Of a DNA stretch of 64,000 nt, positions 24,527-36,188 are shown in pieces. This stretch comes from Entoloma clypeatum (lineage: Eukaryota > Basidiomycota > Agaricomycetes > Agaricales > Entolomataceae), in NCBI GenBank assembly GCA_963565915.1, contig OY751489.1:1302001-1366000 (forward strand), in the 5' to 3' direction. The translations under genes were made by a program, and so were the position numbers. Below the pieces are notes generated by a model. It saw only the letters and a program-made list of their open reading frames with translations, did not search any database and was not told where the DNA came from. Position 1 is the stretch's first letter; the number at the start of each line of letters is the position of its first letter.

Positions 24527-25040
24527 TCAACAATGGTAAGTACGATACCATCTTGGCTCGATGCGAAGGAGGTCGCGGTACTTTCGGATCAGATCGATGT
24601 TCTCCGCCCGAGCCATGTCTTCTGTGGTCCGGTTGGTAGCGAGTATGATGCACGGCGCGGTCAATGCCCCCTCATAATAGACGGCAGTGAGTCGGTTCCA
24701 ACCGTTTTGCGGCCGCCGACGCAGAATCTCCTTCCATGCGTGTTGCTTTCTGACATATTCGGGGCTGCTGGGGGATATATCGTGCAAGTCGGCCCATGAA
24801 ATGAGAAGCTCCACTGTCATAGGAAAGCCGAAGACCCGAAGAGGAGCGTAGTTGTCGCGGTCGGGGTTGCGCAACGGTGGGGTAGGTGGGAGTATGATGT
24901 CTGTGTTGAATCCTGGGGAACGCCTAAGACAGATGAGTAACTATCCATAGTGACATTGAGATGACGTACATCTGAAAGGAATGAGTTCAGGCAGAACGAG
25001 AACCGTTTGGTTGAGTGAATATAAAGATTCTAACTGGCCA
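24527..25040 (-). CDS. Hypothetical protein X (C-terminal exons)
   Basis: The last exon encodes FGFPMTVELLISWADLHDI, a basic helix (AWKEILRRRPQNGW), LTAVYYEGALTAPCIILATN and MARAENIDLIRKYRDLL, ending EPRWYRTYHC at 24527. A GTACGT...TTAG intron (about 24924-24969) precedes it. The upstream exon contains VLVLPELIPFRC; the start codon was not located. No domain is recognised. It lies head-to-tail upstream of RecQ. Confidence 0.5.
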
Positions 25041-25340
25041 CGTGAATCTCAGGTGACTCACAAAGGTAGGACAATACCACGATGGGAAACCTACTTTTTC
25101 TATTGTTCTGACCAACGATGTATCAGAACGAGCCCGGAAATGTGGCAATCGCAAATCGGTGTCGAACAAGTTATCATCAATTGCTATTGTTGTGAAACGA
25201 GAACAACGATGTTCAGCAGAGAACAAAGCTCACTTTTGGTTTGTTTCCAAGAGCCAATTGAACCTCTTGTCTCGCGCGTGTAAGTACCGAGGAGCTATAT
25301 AAATCCGGTCCCAAACACAAGGAATCGCAAACCCCAAGAC

Positions 25341-26404
25341 ATGCCATCCCATGCAGACTTCATCCTACCTGGCTTACGCGCCAATCCCAGCGGTCTTAAT
25401 TCATTGATCGTCCTCACGATGTTTGCCTATAGCAGAGTGTGGAATCGCCGCCGCCTAGAATGCCACCTCTATTGTTTCTGGAATCAAGTTTTCTTGAACT
25501 TGCTCTTCGATTTTGCGCCGAATGTGTTCCTGATACCACAACACGCAATCTATCACACGAACGACTCCCCTCCTGATCCCAACCTCTCACAAAACACCAC
25601 AGCGGAAGGAGATATCGAAGAAAGGATACCTGATTTTGTTGCCTTTGCCACGGCTGTGCGACGCCGCCATGACAAGTACACCAGCGTCAAATATCTTCCC
25701 CATCAACTATGGCTCGTGGCGCACTATGCAGATCTTGTCAGCGAAGCCAGTTACAATCGTGCAAGTGAAGCGCAGTCCGCGGCGATCTCTCGGAAAGACC
25801 CAGGAGTTCGTGCTCGCACTAGACACCTCCTTCTCATTGGCCATAGCCGAAACTGAGAACTCGGCTTCCCTTGCCTTTCAAGATAGCCTGAGGAGCTACC
25901 AATTACAGAAGCTTGTGTTGATCGCCGCCCCCCGGGGAGTGGTGGAGGTTTAAAATCGCAGTTTGCGAGGATTATGAGATTGGTTTGGACTTTATTTTGA
26001 GAGGCGACAGCGAAGAGGACCAAGAGGAAATGAGAAAGAGCAAGAAAGGTCAAGGCGGGAGGGACCCGAGACGGGCTAAAACTAAATTCAAACCAGAGAT
26101 ACATCCAACCACCCAATTTCGACGCCACGAAGACCTTCCAGCCAACCACATGGAGCTGGTCCAAGAGGATGTCAAAGATGCCATGCCTCCCGATGGCATA
26201 TGGTCCAAAAACATCCTCTTCGGGACTCCGGCCTCCAACCAAAGGTTTTATCTCATTCATAGACTGATCAAAGAAGTGCAAGACACCACGCTCGAGGACA
26301 CTGATGAGGGGATGTTGTTAGAGGTGCGACAATTTACTAATGTGACACTCCCAACTCACCCTGACCGATCTTCTGATCTGCAAGGAATCAGAGTCCGAAG
26401 ATGA
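25341..26404 (+). pseudogene. Hypothetical protein Y with PD-(D/E)xK-like pattern, frame-disrupted
   Basis: A plus-strand region starts MPSHADFILPGL and contains FWNQVFLNLLFDFAPNVFL. It then has IPDFVAF followed some 60 residues later by VTIVQVKRSPRR, a spacing reminiscent of PD-(D/E)xK folds with Gln in place of the acidic residue. SLAFQDSLRSYQLQKLVLIAA follows. Continuation into EWWRFKIAVCEDYEIGLDF requires a one-base shift in a C6G4 run near 25930. A charged C-terminal region runs to 26404. Either sequencing errors or decay explain the shifts. The nuclease-like fold is only a hypothesis. Confidence 0.4.
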
Positions 26405-26494
26405 GTTAGCAGGGTACGAGGAAGACCCCTGATTCTAACTCAACTGTGTGGCGGTACGAGTGTGTACCCTTTGTTGACGTCTGGATTTGGCATG

Positions 26495-26602
26495 CGGAAT
26501 CTTTTAGCGTGACTACCGCACAGACTTTGGAGTTGTATTGTGACTATGAAGCAGAACCGTGTACCATAAAGCAAACGATTGACGGGGTAGACTCGACATA
26601 AA
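26495..26602 (-). pseudogene. RecQ exon/intron fragment
   Basis: The minus-strand segment matches RecQ around 22920-23010. The exon end is VNRLLYG with its TTTGCTTTATGGTA splice site, followed by a relic of the next exon (TAGTCAC...AAAGATTCCG). It is too short to be functional and marks a past duplication of the RecQ gene. Confidence 0.55.
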
Positions 26603-26641
26603 TAGTGTCTGTCGGGGTCCTCAAGAAACCACCCTGTCAAA

Positions 26642-27732
26642 TTACTCATTTAAGACTGTTGAAAGACCCGCTAGCTTCATCTTTACCCCAATCTCAAACA
26701 GGTAGTCAAGACACTGAGACAATGATACTCAGTTCCTTGAAAGACCAGCACTGTAGCAGAAGACTCGCCTCGGTTTGTGTCTTTGCTTTCTCCCAGTCGA
26801 GGCCTGAAATTTTTGTCATCGTGATGTAAAAAAATTTACCTCAACATTGACTTACCCCAAACGTAGACACCATGCCTACGAACAAGTACACCAGCCGCAT
26901 CGGGGTACTTGATCATGGCTTCCGCCATACTATCCTTTAGGTCTTCCTCGTTGGGCGTATTCTCGATGATTGGAATTTCGAGAGTGTCCAAGTAAGAAAG
27001 AGCGCGCCCAGTTCCAGCAACGCGAACGCCTTTGATCATCTGGAGGTGACACGCGTGAAGTTACAGTACGACATGAAGAGTAAAAAAGATATATACCTCC
27101 TGCACAAAGGATCAGTTTTATTCGAAGTTGAAATGGATAAATGACTGACTTGATGAGAAATCTTGAACGCAGGACCGGGCCATAGCAACGTAGCCATAAC
27201 AGCATGTTGAGAATGGGTATGGATACAACTCCCCGCATCACGGAGGTCAAATGAATTCCAGAAAAGCGGAGTACAAGCGGATTCCTTGAGGTTCAGAGCG
27301 GGCCGTCGGAGGAAAACACGGTCAGTGTGGGGAGACGGGTTTGATTGCGGGAACGGAAGAACAAATATATGGGATGGTTCAATGCGCTCTTTTTGTACCC
27401 CGGACGGCGCTATGAAGACTTTGTCACTTATATCGTGATAAGAACGAGGAGGACGCTAAGAAAGGACGGGACATCGACGTACCCTGTTCGGATACAAATC
27501 CCACCACCAGTCCCCGTCACCCAACCGAGCTTTGTATGAAACTAAGTTCGACTACTCCTGTACCAATTGAATTTTCACGGACCTGATAAAAAGATCTACA
27601 GAGTTGGGGGATAAGATTCGCAGGCTGTTCAAATCAATTGAGATGGTTCGATCTTGACAAAAAATGCAGGTGAAGACCAACATGTAGAGGATCGGAAGAG
27701 ACTACAAGCGTCTCATCGGTCGGAGAAGACAT
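26642..27732 (-). CDS. mtnB: Methylthioribulose-1-phosphate dehydratase
   Basis: Class II aldolase-fold zinc enzyme of the methionine salvage pathway (yeast Mde1). Seven exons fit without stops: 27732-27682, 27624-27583, 27529-27483, 27426-27150, 27039-26856, 26803-26769, 26713-26642. Together they make 708 nt, 235 aa, the usual family length. Motifs: [46 protein letters not shown] (metal-binding His residues), [46 protein letters not shown]. The exon 6 donor appears to be GC (GAG/GCGAGT), giving a GC-AG intron. It appears intact. A 331-bp interval separates it from the divergent GH27 locus. Confidence 0.93.
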
Positions 27733-28063
27733 CTGGCGAGAAAAACTCAAACCACGGTAGGATTGGAGCCATAGAAAGTGGTAACGAAAGAAAGATAATC
27801 TGCAATGTGAGCATGTGACTTACGGTAGATTGCGTGCTCTTGTTACTACGATGCACATCGAGATTCACGCTTCGTTCCACTGAAATAGTCTCAGACTCTC
27901 GCGATGCCCGCACCTGTGGTACCGCACAAACTCTCTAAAGCACGCTCGCGAATCATGCGACCACCTCAGACGACTCCTCCATGACGATGTCCAAATCTCC
28001 GGACGGCCCGCTAGTCTGGGATTCCAGCAGATGAATTTCTGCTCAACCTCTTAACTGCTATGT
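27733..28063. promoter_or_regulatory. Intergenic region between divergent mtnB and GH27 genes
   Basis: 331 bp without a supported gene, positioned to hold promoters of both divergent genes. No specific site recognised. Confidence 0.4.
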
Positions 28064-30431
28064 ATGTCACCCCAGCTTCTGGTCTTCATTTCTACCCGTC
28101 ATGCTCTGAACAACGGCGTTGCCGTCAAGCCTCCCATGGGCTGGAACTCGTACAACGCCTTCGGGTAAGAGGCTTAATTTATATGCTCCCTATCAAGGGA
28201 TGTAACCTTCCCCTTAGATGCGGAGCCACAGAATCGCGGTATCGAGCAGCTGCCCAGAGTCTTGTCAACTTGGAACTTTCCAGTCTAGGCTACCATTACG
28301 TGAACCTGTGGGTCGCCGCCGGCTAACTGGGCACTTTTGTCATACGAGGGACTGATTTAATCTATCTCCACCTAGCGATTGTGGATGGCAAGGAACAGCA
28401 CGCAATTCCACCGGCGGCTTCACATGGAACACTGCAAGGATTCCTAATGGCGTACCGGCCTTGTCTTCCTATATCCATGGTTTGGGACCGAAATTCGGCG
28501 TCTACTCTGATAGGTAAGGCATTGAAGTCGGGAAGGAGCTAACAGTGCCCTGATTTTGAAACCCTCACTATCAAGTGGTTACTATTCTTGTGACGATGTC
28601 AGCGGCACCGCAAAGTGGATTGGCAGTCTTGGTTATGAGATTGCTGATGCGGCGAGTTTTGCCTCTTGGGGAGCAGATTATCTCAAAATATATCTTAGTC
28701 AACTCGACCAACTTTGTTAATTGGAATCCTCCAATTCAGGTGCGTTTCTTCTACTCTCTTCATCCAGGATATTTTTTTTGAAGCTTTTATCAAGTACGTT
28801 GAACAATTCAGACAACAGTTTTCAAAACTTATCAGAAATCAGTCCCATTACCAAACCATGAGAGACGCATTGAGTGCAACTGGCCGTCCAATAGTGTTCT
28901 CTATATGCGAATGGGGCGTCCAAGGTTTCTCATCTATCATCCCATTTTATATGCCCTTCTCACATCATTCCCGTCAGGCCCCGCTCGTTGGCCAGGCAGC
29001 GCAGTAGGGGAACTCGTAAGATTGATTTTCGTCTAATTGGGTCCGCGGCTTACAACTTCTTCCAGGTGGCGAATCTTGCAAGTTGTTCCTTTTTCTCTCT
29101 CTGCAGATTATTAAATTCATGTCGATAGAATTGACATAGTGCCCCCGCACAGTTGGGCCAGTGTCGCCAGGATTAACAGGGCTTTCCTAGACCTGGATCT
29201 GTTGGACGTCGGAAACTCTGGACTGCCGACTGCAGAACAACAAACACATTTCGCATGTTGGGCTGCAGCAGAGTGAGTTCAATTCCTTTTCTGATTGTCT
29301 TATCGACCTGTTGTCCCTTGTTTATCTCGACTGACTTGACAAACCCGTCAACTGCAACGCTGAGCATTCCAAAGATCAGAAATATCATCGCTCTGAATGT
29401 ATGCTGGGCCAGTCGATCAGCTTCCGACGCCGGCATACTAACGACAACGATGTCTGGGCAGGCAAATCGGCGGATGGGTCGCAAGCAAGTCCTCTCAAAA
29501 TATCCACCATGCCCTAACTTATCATTAAAAAGTTTCAAGTCGTCATAAACTGGTAAAACTCGAGTCGATCACTCACCCTCAACCTCGCCGATGTCGGCTT
29601 TGTTTCCACCACCGCCACCGATCTCATCACAGGGGCCTCGCTCGGGCGAATCACCACCTCGTAAATCCCTATTTCATATCGCTCATTTTTTCAAAAAGCT
29701 CATCCTATCGCAATAACCAGGTACGCCTCGGCTGTCGCCGCGCACGGCTCTCTCGTCCTCGGGCTAGCCTCCACCACGCCCTCCACCTCCTACACCTACT
29801 ACGCCGCTGCCACCTCCACCAACACGCTCAGCGGCGGTGCCCGCGCGGCGTCAACTCCAGCGTGACGGTCGTCGGCTACGTGGGGAACGGCGGGACCCAA
29901 ACGATCAATGGCGTGGACGGGGGCAGGCTCGATCGATTATATCAACGGGGACTTTACGTTCACGAACACGACATGTCCGAACTGCCGCAGCGCGTATGTG
30001 AGCGTGAATGGGGCGTCGGCGCGCAGGCTCAGCTCCCGATCTCCGCGCAGGTGAGTAAGTGAGGCCCTCCCCCGCCCCCCTTTCCTTTCTTTTCGAACGA
30101 GAAGATCCACTTGGTTTCCTTTCCGACTCTCCGAGTCGGAGTCGGCTCTGTGTTTCGTCCTATTTGGACGAATGGTGCTTGGACGAGCGGGCTAAATTAA
30201 AAGATAATAATCTTGGAACGATGTGCTCGCTGACTGGGGATCGAGATTTCTTCCGTTCTGTTTCTTTTCTCAATGCATGCGACGTGTCTGTCTAGAGCTG
30301 GGGCATCCTCTTCTCCGGGTATCTCGTCAGCCTCTCTGAATTCATTGAAACCTGGGACCGCCAACACCATCGAAATCTCGAACCCGAGCGCGTACATACC
30401 GGACTTTTACCGCATTGGGGTATCCAATTAG
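28064..30431 (+). pseudogene. GH27 alpha-galactosidase, decayed
   Basis: Family GH27 enzymes release terminal alpha-galactose and are usually secreted. A start at 28064 (MSPQLLVFIST) gives only a weak signal-like N-terminus. Exons then show VKPPMGWNSYNAFG, YHYVNL joined to DCGWQGTARNSTGG, GLGPKFGVYSD, SGYYSCDDVSGTAKWIGSLG and ASWGADYLK. The family motif KYDNC, with the nucleophile Asp, should follow at 28688 but is missing and the frame slips. Later: ATGRPIVFSICEWGVQ, PARWPGSAVG, LDLLDVGNSGLPTAEQQTHF, ISTDLTNPSTATLSI, FRRRHTNDNDVWAGK, then C-terminal beta-domain pieces to IPDFYRIGVSN and a stop at 30429-30431. At least four one-base frame changes occur after 29.5 kb. Pseudogene, or a locus with sequencing errors. 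Confidence 0.8.
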
Positions 30432-30463
30432 GGTTTAATTTGTTTTGGTGATCTTGAAATCTC

Positions 30464-30487
30464 GGGGGGGGGGGGGGGGGGGGGGGG
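30464..30487 (+). repeat. Homopolymer of 24 G
   Basis: An uninterrupted run of 24 G lies 32 bp beyond the GH27 stop. It could form G-quadruplexes or be a length-variable site; assembly length error is possible. Confidence 0.9.
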
Positions 30488-31190
30488 AAGGTTTCGTTTT
30501 AATAGATAACCTGTCCTGTGTCGTTGGCGATGTCGCAAACGGCTTACTTTGGGCCAGACCGCGGTGTTAATCTATCTATCAGACTTTTTTCTTACTCATC
30601 CTTATCATGATCAGATCCCGAGTCTCTGGGTCCTTTCAGCTTTATTCACGGTTCGATCTGCGGATCTGGACTGGCCATGTACATACACCATACGTGTGTG
30701 TGTATGTGGAGGGGGGGGGTCATATATCATGCAAAAGATCCGGGTCGTCGGTCATTTCGCCAGTGTCTGAATCAAAAAACAACTCCGCAGAACGATTGCA
30801 TCACAGACAATCTTGGCCACAGGACCCACGGTCTAGATTGACTCGAATCGTTCTACGATAACATGGGCAAGTTGGGGGATCCCATGCGGCCGGTGGTTGT
30901 CTTGTCAATCTTGTGTGGGGAGGGGACCGAACCCTTTTTTCTATATGATTACATGTCCATCACATGCTGAATAAGGACAGGGTCGCGTTTATGGACGGGG
31001 GCAGCAAGTGACTTAGGGTCGCTCTCTCTCCCTCTTCCCCTTGTCTCCCTTTTGAAGCAATTTGGCAACTTGTGTACCTCCCCATCAGATTTTATGGGGG
31101 TGTGTGGTGAATGGTCAAGTTTCCCCCCGGCCCTCCCCATCCCAAGAGCGACACAAAGCCGTCGTGACCCCCAGTGGTCTACATCATAAT

Positions 31191-31210
31191 ACACACACAC
31201 ACACACACAC
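31191..31210 (+). repeat. (AC)10 microsatellite
   Basis: Ten perfect AC units. Confidence 0.95.
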
Positions 31211-31574
31211 TTGTCAAGGTAAGGTGAGTTGTCCATGTCGATCAATGGATCTTTCCCCCTTTGTTTGGACCCCATGGGGACGCGATTTTTTTTTTACGCC
31301 GGTGCCTGTTGCGTGTTCATTGTCGGAACCATCTCGGAGATAGGCGATGGGGACGATTGGATGATAGGAAGCGAAGTACTTGAACGCAACTCTCCATATA
31401 TGTGCCATCACCTCGTGTTTTTTTCTTTCTTTATTTCTTTCGTCCGTCCATCCGTCCTCAAGGCCTCATGTGCGGCCTCATCGACATCATCGGATCCTTT
31501 TCGGGGTGTCCGGTACGTACGTACAGTACGTAGATGATCGATGATCACTGGCATGATTCTTGAATATATTGAAA

Positions 31575-31598
31575 TGTATGTATGTATGTATGTATGTA
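31575..31598 (+). repeat. (TGTA)n microsatellite
   Basis: About six perfect tetranucleotide units in noncoding DNA. Confidence 0.93.
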
Positions 31599-32714
31599 CA
31601 AGCTGAGATGGAAATCAAGGCACCTCTGAGATATCATTAAATCTCGGAATTTAAAGGCTGATTTGATGATCAACGGAAGAAAAACGATCACGACTTTCTT
31701 ATGTTTTTAAAAAAAAAAAAAAATCACATCATGATACTACTTGCGTACACATTCGAGAGAGATGCATCTCAGGGCATCTCATCTCAGGGAGTTGCAGCGT
31801 GTGGTTGATTGGACACAAGCAGATGAGGGGAGCTGCACTGGCTTGGGCATATAACTATTACTACATCCATCATATATAAGTAATATACTCGACGTCAGTG
31901 CTGAACATCCGACTCGGAAACGAGAACCTGAATTTCAAAACGAGAACTTGAATGCACTGCGTGTTGGTTCCGGTCCAACATCGAACGACTTGTCTTGGAA
32001 CGAGAGAAACTTTCAGGCCTTCCTTCAATTTCAAGTTGGTTTTTTGTTTCGTTTTGTTTTGCTTGCATAAATACATGAGGGTTTGGTTATATATATAGAT
32101 ATATACTACGAGAGAGCACTGCGCGATGGCAGGTGAATGGGATTCTACAATTCTGGTGTTGTCGAGATGGTGGTGGTGGTGGTGGGGGAGGGGGTGAGGT
32201 GATAACATACAAAAAGGTGCGAGGATGGATATAGGTACGTTGGTATATAACGACATGACGATAGGGAGAGCGGGGGAAGGGTTTCACAGCGAAAAAAAAA
32301 ACAGAAGCGAAAGCGGGCGGGAGGACTATATGTACTTGAAAAGGTAAAAAAAGGGGAGGAGGATGTTCGGGACACAGTTCCCTATATCCCACATACTGCC
32401 TCCGCGGGTCACGGTGGCGTATTGTGGAGAGCAGGGGAAATGAACGTGGAAAAAAAAACATGTCATGAGGGAAAGAATTGATGAATGTATGGAATGACAG
32501 AAGCGAGCGAGGGGCGGGGTCGAAGGGGGGTGAGACAGACAGGTCTCTCGGGCTGCGGCAAGATTTGAATTCGTATTCGTATTCGTATCGTTTAGGCGAC
32601 GGCGATCGTGACTGAAAGGGGGGGAAAAGGGGGAGAGGCAAATATCAATCTTCTTTTGTACAGTAGGGGCCGGCAGGAGAAACGAAAAAAAAAAAGATGA
32701 TATCGATTCAAGTT

Positions 32715-34370
32715 TCACGCCTGCTCACTCCGCCGGAGAATGACCATGAGCCCGTCCGAGTGCGCCGAAAAGATGGCGTCGACCTGGACCAGCGGGGAGG
32801 ATCCCTCGGGGGGCGGCAGCATGGCCGGGAGGGCACCGTTGGAGGGCGGTGAGAGCCTGAGTGAGGGTGGCATGCCACCTCGACCGTTGCGGATGAGGAT
32901 GGGCGAGGAGGGTCCGCGGCCGTTCTGCTGTTGGTGGTGGTGATGATGGGGGTCTCGTCGGGAGGAGGCGTGATCACGGTTGTCGCCACGGCGCGACCCC
33001 CCACGATGTTTGCTGGACCGGGAGGAGAGCGAGGGTTCTGGGATGCGGTCGGCGATGCTTGTGAAAGAAAAGTTGGCAAGCGATATAGTAAAGTGAGAGA
33101 AATAAGACAAACCCGGAATCTCTGCCGCGGGTTAAAAGGGTGAACCAGCCGTACCCGAACCCGCCGTCGCTGGGCTGTCCGAGATCGTTAACGCCCCAGC
33201 TCTTGACCTGGTTGATCCAGTTGCGGACGACCTCCTCGTCCTTTTCATAGACAAAGTCGAAGAAGCTGCGGGTGAGGACCTCTGTGGTGGTGACGAGGAG
33301 GTCGTTGGAGCAGTAGAGGATGGGGCACTTTGAAGAGAAGCGGTCGAGGATGAAGAGGGTGCGGAGGGACTGGTTGGGGAGGTGTGAGAAGGAGAATGAG
33401 TCTTGGCGGCGGAGCTCGATGGAGGAGGTACGGGAGTGGGCATGGGAGTGGGAGGCGCGTTCGCTTGGTGTGGAGGGGGTGGGGGCACGGGAATTCCAGG
33501 AGGAGGGGGAGCAGGGTACAGAGGCGTTGACGGGCGGTGGGTCGTGCCAGCGCTAGAAGAGCTTGTTTGTGAATGGAGATAAAAAGGTGATTAATGGAGA
33601 AGGGGACACGCACGCCGAATTGGAATTTGGATGCGCTGGGGGTGATAACGGTGACTTCTTGTGCAGTGGACGCGTTGTGCATCGCCTTGGCAGGGCTGGC
33701 GAAAGAGACGCTGCCGACGAGGACGTTGTGGACGACGGTCCTGCGAGTTGTGATTTAGCTTTTTAAATTATCTGTCAGAGAGAGGTATGACTGACCTTGA
33801 CTGGAGAGAAAGAGAGAGAGAAGTTGTTGAAATTGGAGGTGCAGATGGAAAGGGCGGGGGAGACATACGATACCGCAGAGGATGTAACCCATGCTGGGTT
33901 CTTTGTGTTTCATGCGGAGATAGACGAGGACGGCGGCCTGGTCTGCTTTGATTGTATCGCTGGTATCACAGTAAATGGTTGAGACTGGGAAAGATGGGAG
34001 GGGGAAGGTGCGGACTAGTGGAGTTTCTTGACTCTGGGGAATTCATCTGGGTGAACGAGCTCGAGGGAGGGTCGGCCAATGAGCTCCTTTGGCTCGTAGC
34101 CTGGTTGTGATGACGCGTCAGAGAGGGATGGGGGAAGGGGAAGGAGCGCACCGAGGAGGTCAGCGACGGATGGGGTCATATATATCCATTTCGCCTGGGG
34201 GAGGGGAGAATTGAGTGGTGTAATGGGGGAGATTGATTGGAGTTAATTACTTCGTCTGAAAAGTCGACGATTCCGACTGAGATGAAAGGGGAGGTAAGAA
34301 CGAAGGGGTTGGGGGAGAGAGGTGTGCGTGAAAACATACTGAAGGATAAGCAAGGGGGGGAACTGCCCAT
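32715..34370 (-). CDS. PAS-domain protein, multi-exon
   Basis: The start is at 34370-34368 (MGSSPPCLSF) and short exons follow. The first PAS-like fold reads IGIVDFSDEAKWIYMTPSVA, then LLGYEPKELIGRPSLELV, HPDEFPRVKKLHYDTIKADQ and AAVLVYLRMKHKEPSMGYIL. Later exons give VLVGSVSFASPAKAMHNAST, DRFSSKCPILYCSNDLLVTT, LTRSFFDFVYEKDEEVVRNW and QPSDGGFGYGWFTL. The last exon is Arg/Ser/His-rich and ends VDAIFSAHSDGLMVILRRSE with the stop at 32715. The inferred role is a PAS sensory or transcription-associated protein; no DNA-binding domain was recognised. It is divergently transcribed from TRM61. Confidence 0.75.
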
Positions 34371-34513
34371 GAAGAGTGAGAGGGAGGAGGGTGACTGAGA
34401 AAAAGGGGAAAAAAAAGGAAAAACGAGCTTCGATGAACGGCATTATTTATTGAAGGCGTCGGTTCACTAATCGAGATCTCCATTCCCTTTTTGGGATTTC
34501 GCTTCCAACGGTG
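34371..34513. promoter_or_regulatory. Bidirectional promoter between PAS gene and TRM61
   Basis: Only 143 bp separate the two divergent start codons, so control elements must overlap. No individual motif is assigned. Confidence 0.6.
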
Positions 34514-36146
34514 ATGTGGTCCACTGCCCGCCATGTCGCTCCCGGCGATCTGGTCATCATCTGGCTCGTATGTAAACTTATACTTTTATACACTCATATA
34601 TATTCTTTCAGACAAGAGATCTTATTCAACCACTCCTCGTCACCCCAGGCAAAGACTTCAACAGCAAGTATGGCAACTACCGCCACGCTGACTTTCTCGG
34701 CATCCCCTATGGCTCAAAGGTCCCCTCAAAGTCTGGCAAAGGCTTCATCCACATCCTCCGCCCAACACCAGAGCTATGGACAATGGCACTCCCCCATCGC
34801 ACACAGATCCTCTACCTCGCCGACATCGCCTTCATCACCGCCCATCTCAACATCACCCGTGGCACTCGCGTCATCGAGGCAGGTCCGTGCTCCACCCCCT
34901 CCAACTTTCCATACTCAACCCCGCACCGCAGGCACTGGATCAGCCTCGTTCTCCCACTCTGTCGCCCGCACCATCGGTGCTTCGGGCCATCTCTGGTCCT
35001 ACGAGTTCCACGAGGTCCGAGCCTCCAAAGCCAGGTAAGTCCATTCCCCATCCCCCTGGCCACCCCGCACACACACCTTTAATCCCAGAGAAGAGTTCGC
35101 ACGCCATGGCATCGACGACATCGTCACCCTCACCCACAGAAACGTCTGCAAAGACGGCTTCACCGTCTCCGACACCGTCGATTCAGGTGATTCTCCCCTC
35201 CACCTCGCCCTACTTAATTTCACCTTGCCCATTAGTGTTTCTCGATCTCCCCGCACCATGGGAGGCCGTAGAACACGCCAAGAACGCCTTACGTGTACGT
35301 CCATGCCAATCCTCCGATTAACTCTTGCTTTATCTATTCAATCTCTAGAAAGACCGCACCACACGTATATGCTGCTTCAGCCCCTGCATGGAACAAGTTC
35401 TGCGCACCGTCAACGCCCTAAACAGCGCAGGCTTCACTGGTACGTCCCTTGCCCCAGTTTAGCTTGCTGTACCAAAAAAAACAATAGATATAACAATGTA
35501 CGAAACCCTCCTCCGTCCGATCGACGTCTCCCACGTCCCTACGCTGCCACCCGTCTCCGAAATAAGTGAAAAGCTTAAACAGGCCGAGCGGAAGAGGGAG
35601 GAGAAGCGGTTGAAGCAGATTGCCGCGGGGAAGAGACAGCAGCAGCACCATACCAAGCGGAAGAGGAGCGAGGACCCGGCGAACGTCGCGGTTGAGCCAC
35701 AGGATCACCATCAAGAAGCACAGCACCAAGAGGCGGTGGCGAGTAAACGGATAAAGACGGACGATGAGGATGAGATTGGCGCGGATCATCCCCATCGTCG
35801 TCATGGCGCTCAGCACAGTGGCGGTGACGATGATGCGCTAGTGGCATTGGAAGCTCCTCAAGAAGAAGAAGAAGAAGAAGTCCAGGCTATGGATCTGGAT
35901 CCCGACGCCATTTCGACAGCGCCAGTTCCGGCTTTGAGTCCCATCTCCGCAGCAGCAGCATTGTCATCGGGCCCAACTCCGACCCCACCTCCTCCCCCGA
36001 CAAAAATTAGTGTGTCTAAGGCCTTATCGGAAGTGCGCGGGCACACGTCCTACCTCACTTTCGCGTCCCTCCAGCCATTCGCCAGCTCCCTCGCAGAAGT
36101 GGCATCTCAGCAGCCTTTGCCTTCTGATGAGGCGGTGGCGGGATAA
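34514..36146 (+). CDS. TRM61: tRNA (adenine-58-N1)-methyltransferase catalytic subunit TRM61
   Basis: SAM-dependent enzyme that with TRM6 makes m1A58 in tRNA, including initiator tRNA-Met. The ATG at 34514 ([18 protein letters not shown]) is followed by a GTATGT...CAG intron. Then come [59 protein letters not shown] and RGTRVIEA joined to [14 protein letters not shown] (SAM-binding loop), [40 protein letters not shown] (catalytic DLPAPW), [14 protein letters not shown] and [14 protein letters not shown] long, charged low-complexity insertion (Lys/Glu/His-rich, ~35570-35880) follows, and the C-terminus reaches 36146. Introns are short GT-AG. Apparently intact; the C-terminal extension is typical of basidiomycete proteins. 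Confidence 0.9.
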
Positions 36147-36188
36147 AAAAATTTCTTTCTTTCCTTCTCGACTGTCATTCTTGTATTT

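Larger units (their letters stand above)
30432..32714. other. Long intergenic region rich in simple repeats
   Basis: No gene is supported in 2.3 kb. It holds a 24-G homopolymer, an (AC)10 run, a GTAT tetranucleotide run, a nested GTAC palindrome near 31512, a 15-A run (31709-31723), TATA-rich sequence near 32090 and a GGT-rich run near 32165. Frames in it are low-complexity. Confidence 0.6.

Noticed and set aside
32087..32641. 184-codon minus-strand frame in the simple-repeat region
   Set aside because: Low-complexity Pro/Ser/His/Phe composition, simple repeats and homopolymers; no motif.
33132..33682. Long proline/serine-rich minus-strand frames
   Set aside because: Out-of-frame shadows of the PAS gene exons; the adjacent frame gives conserved-looking protein.
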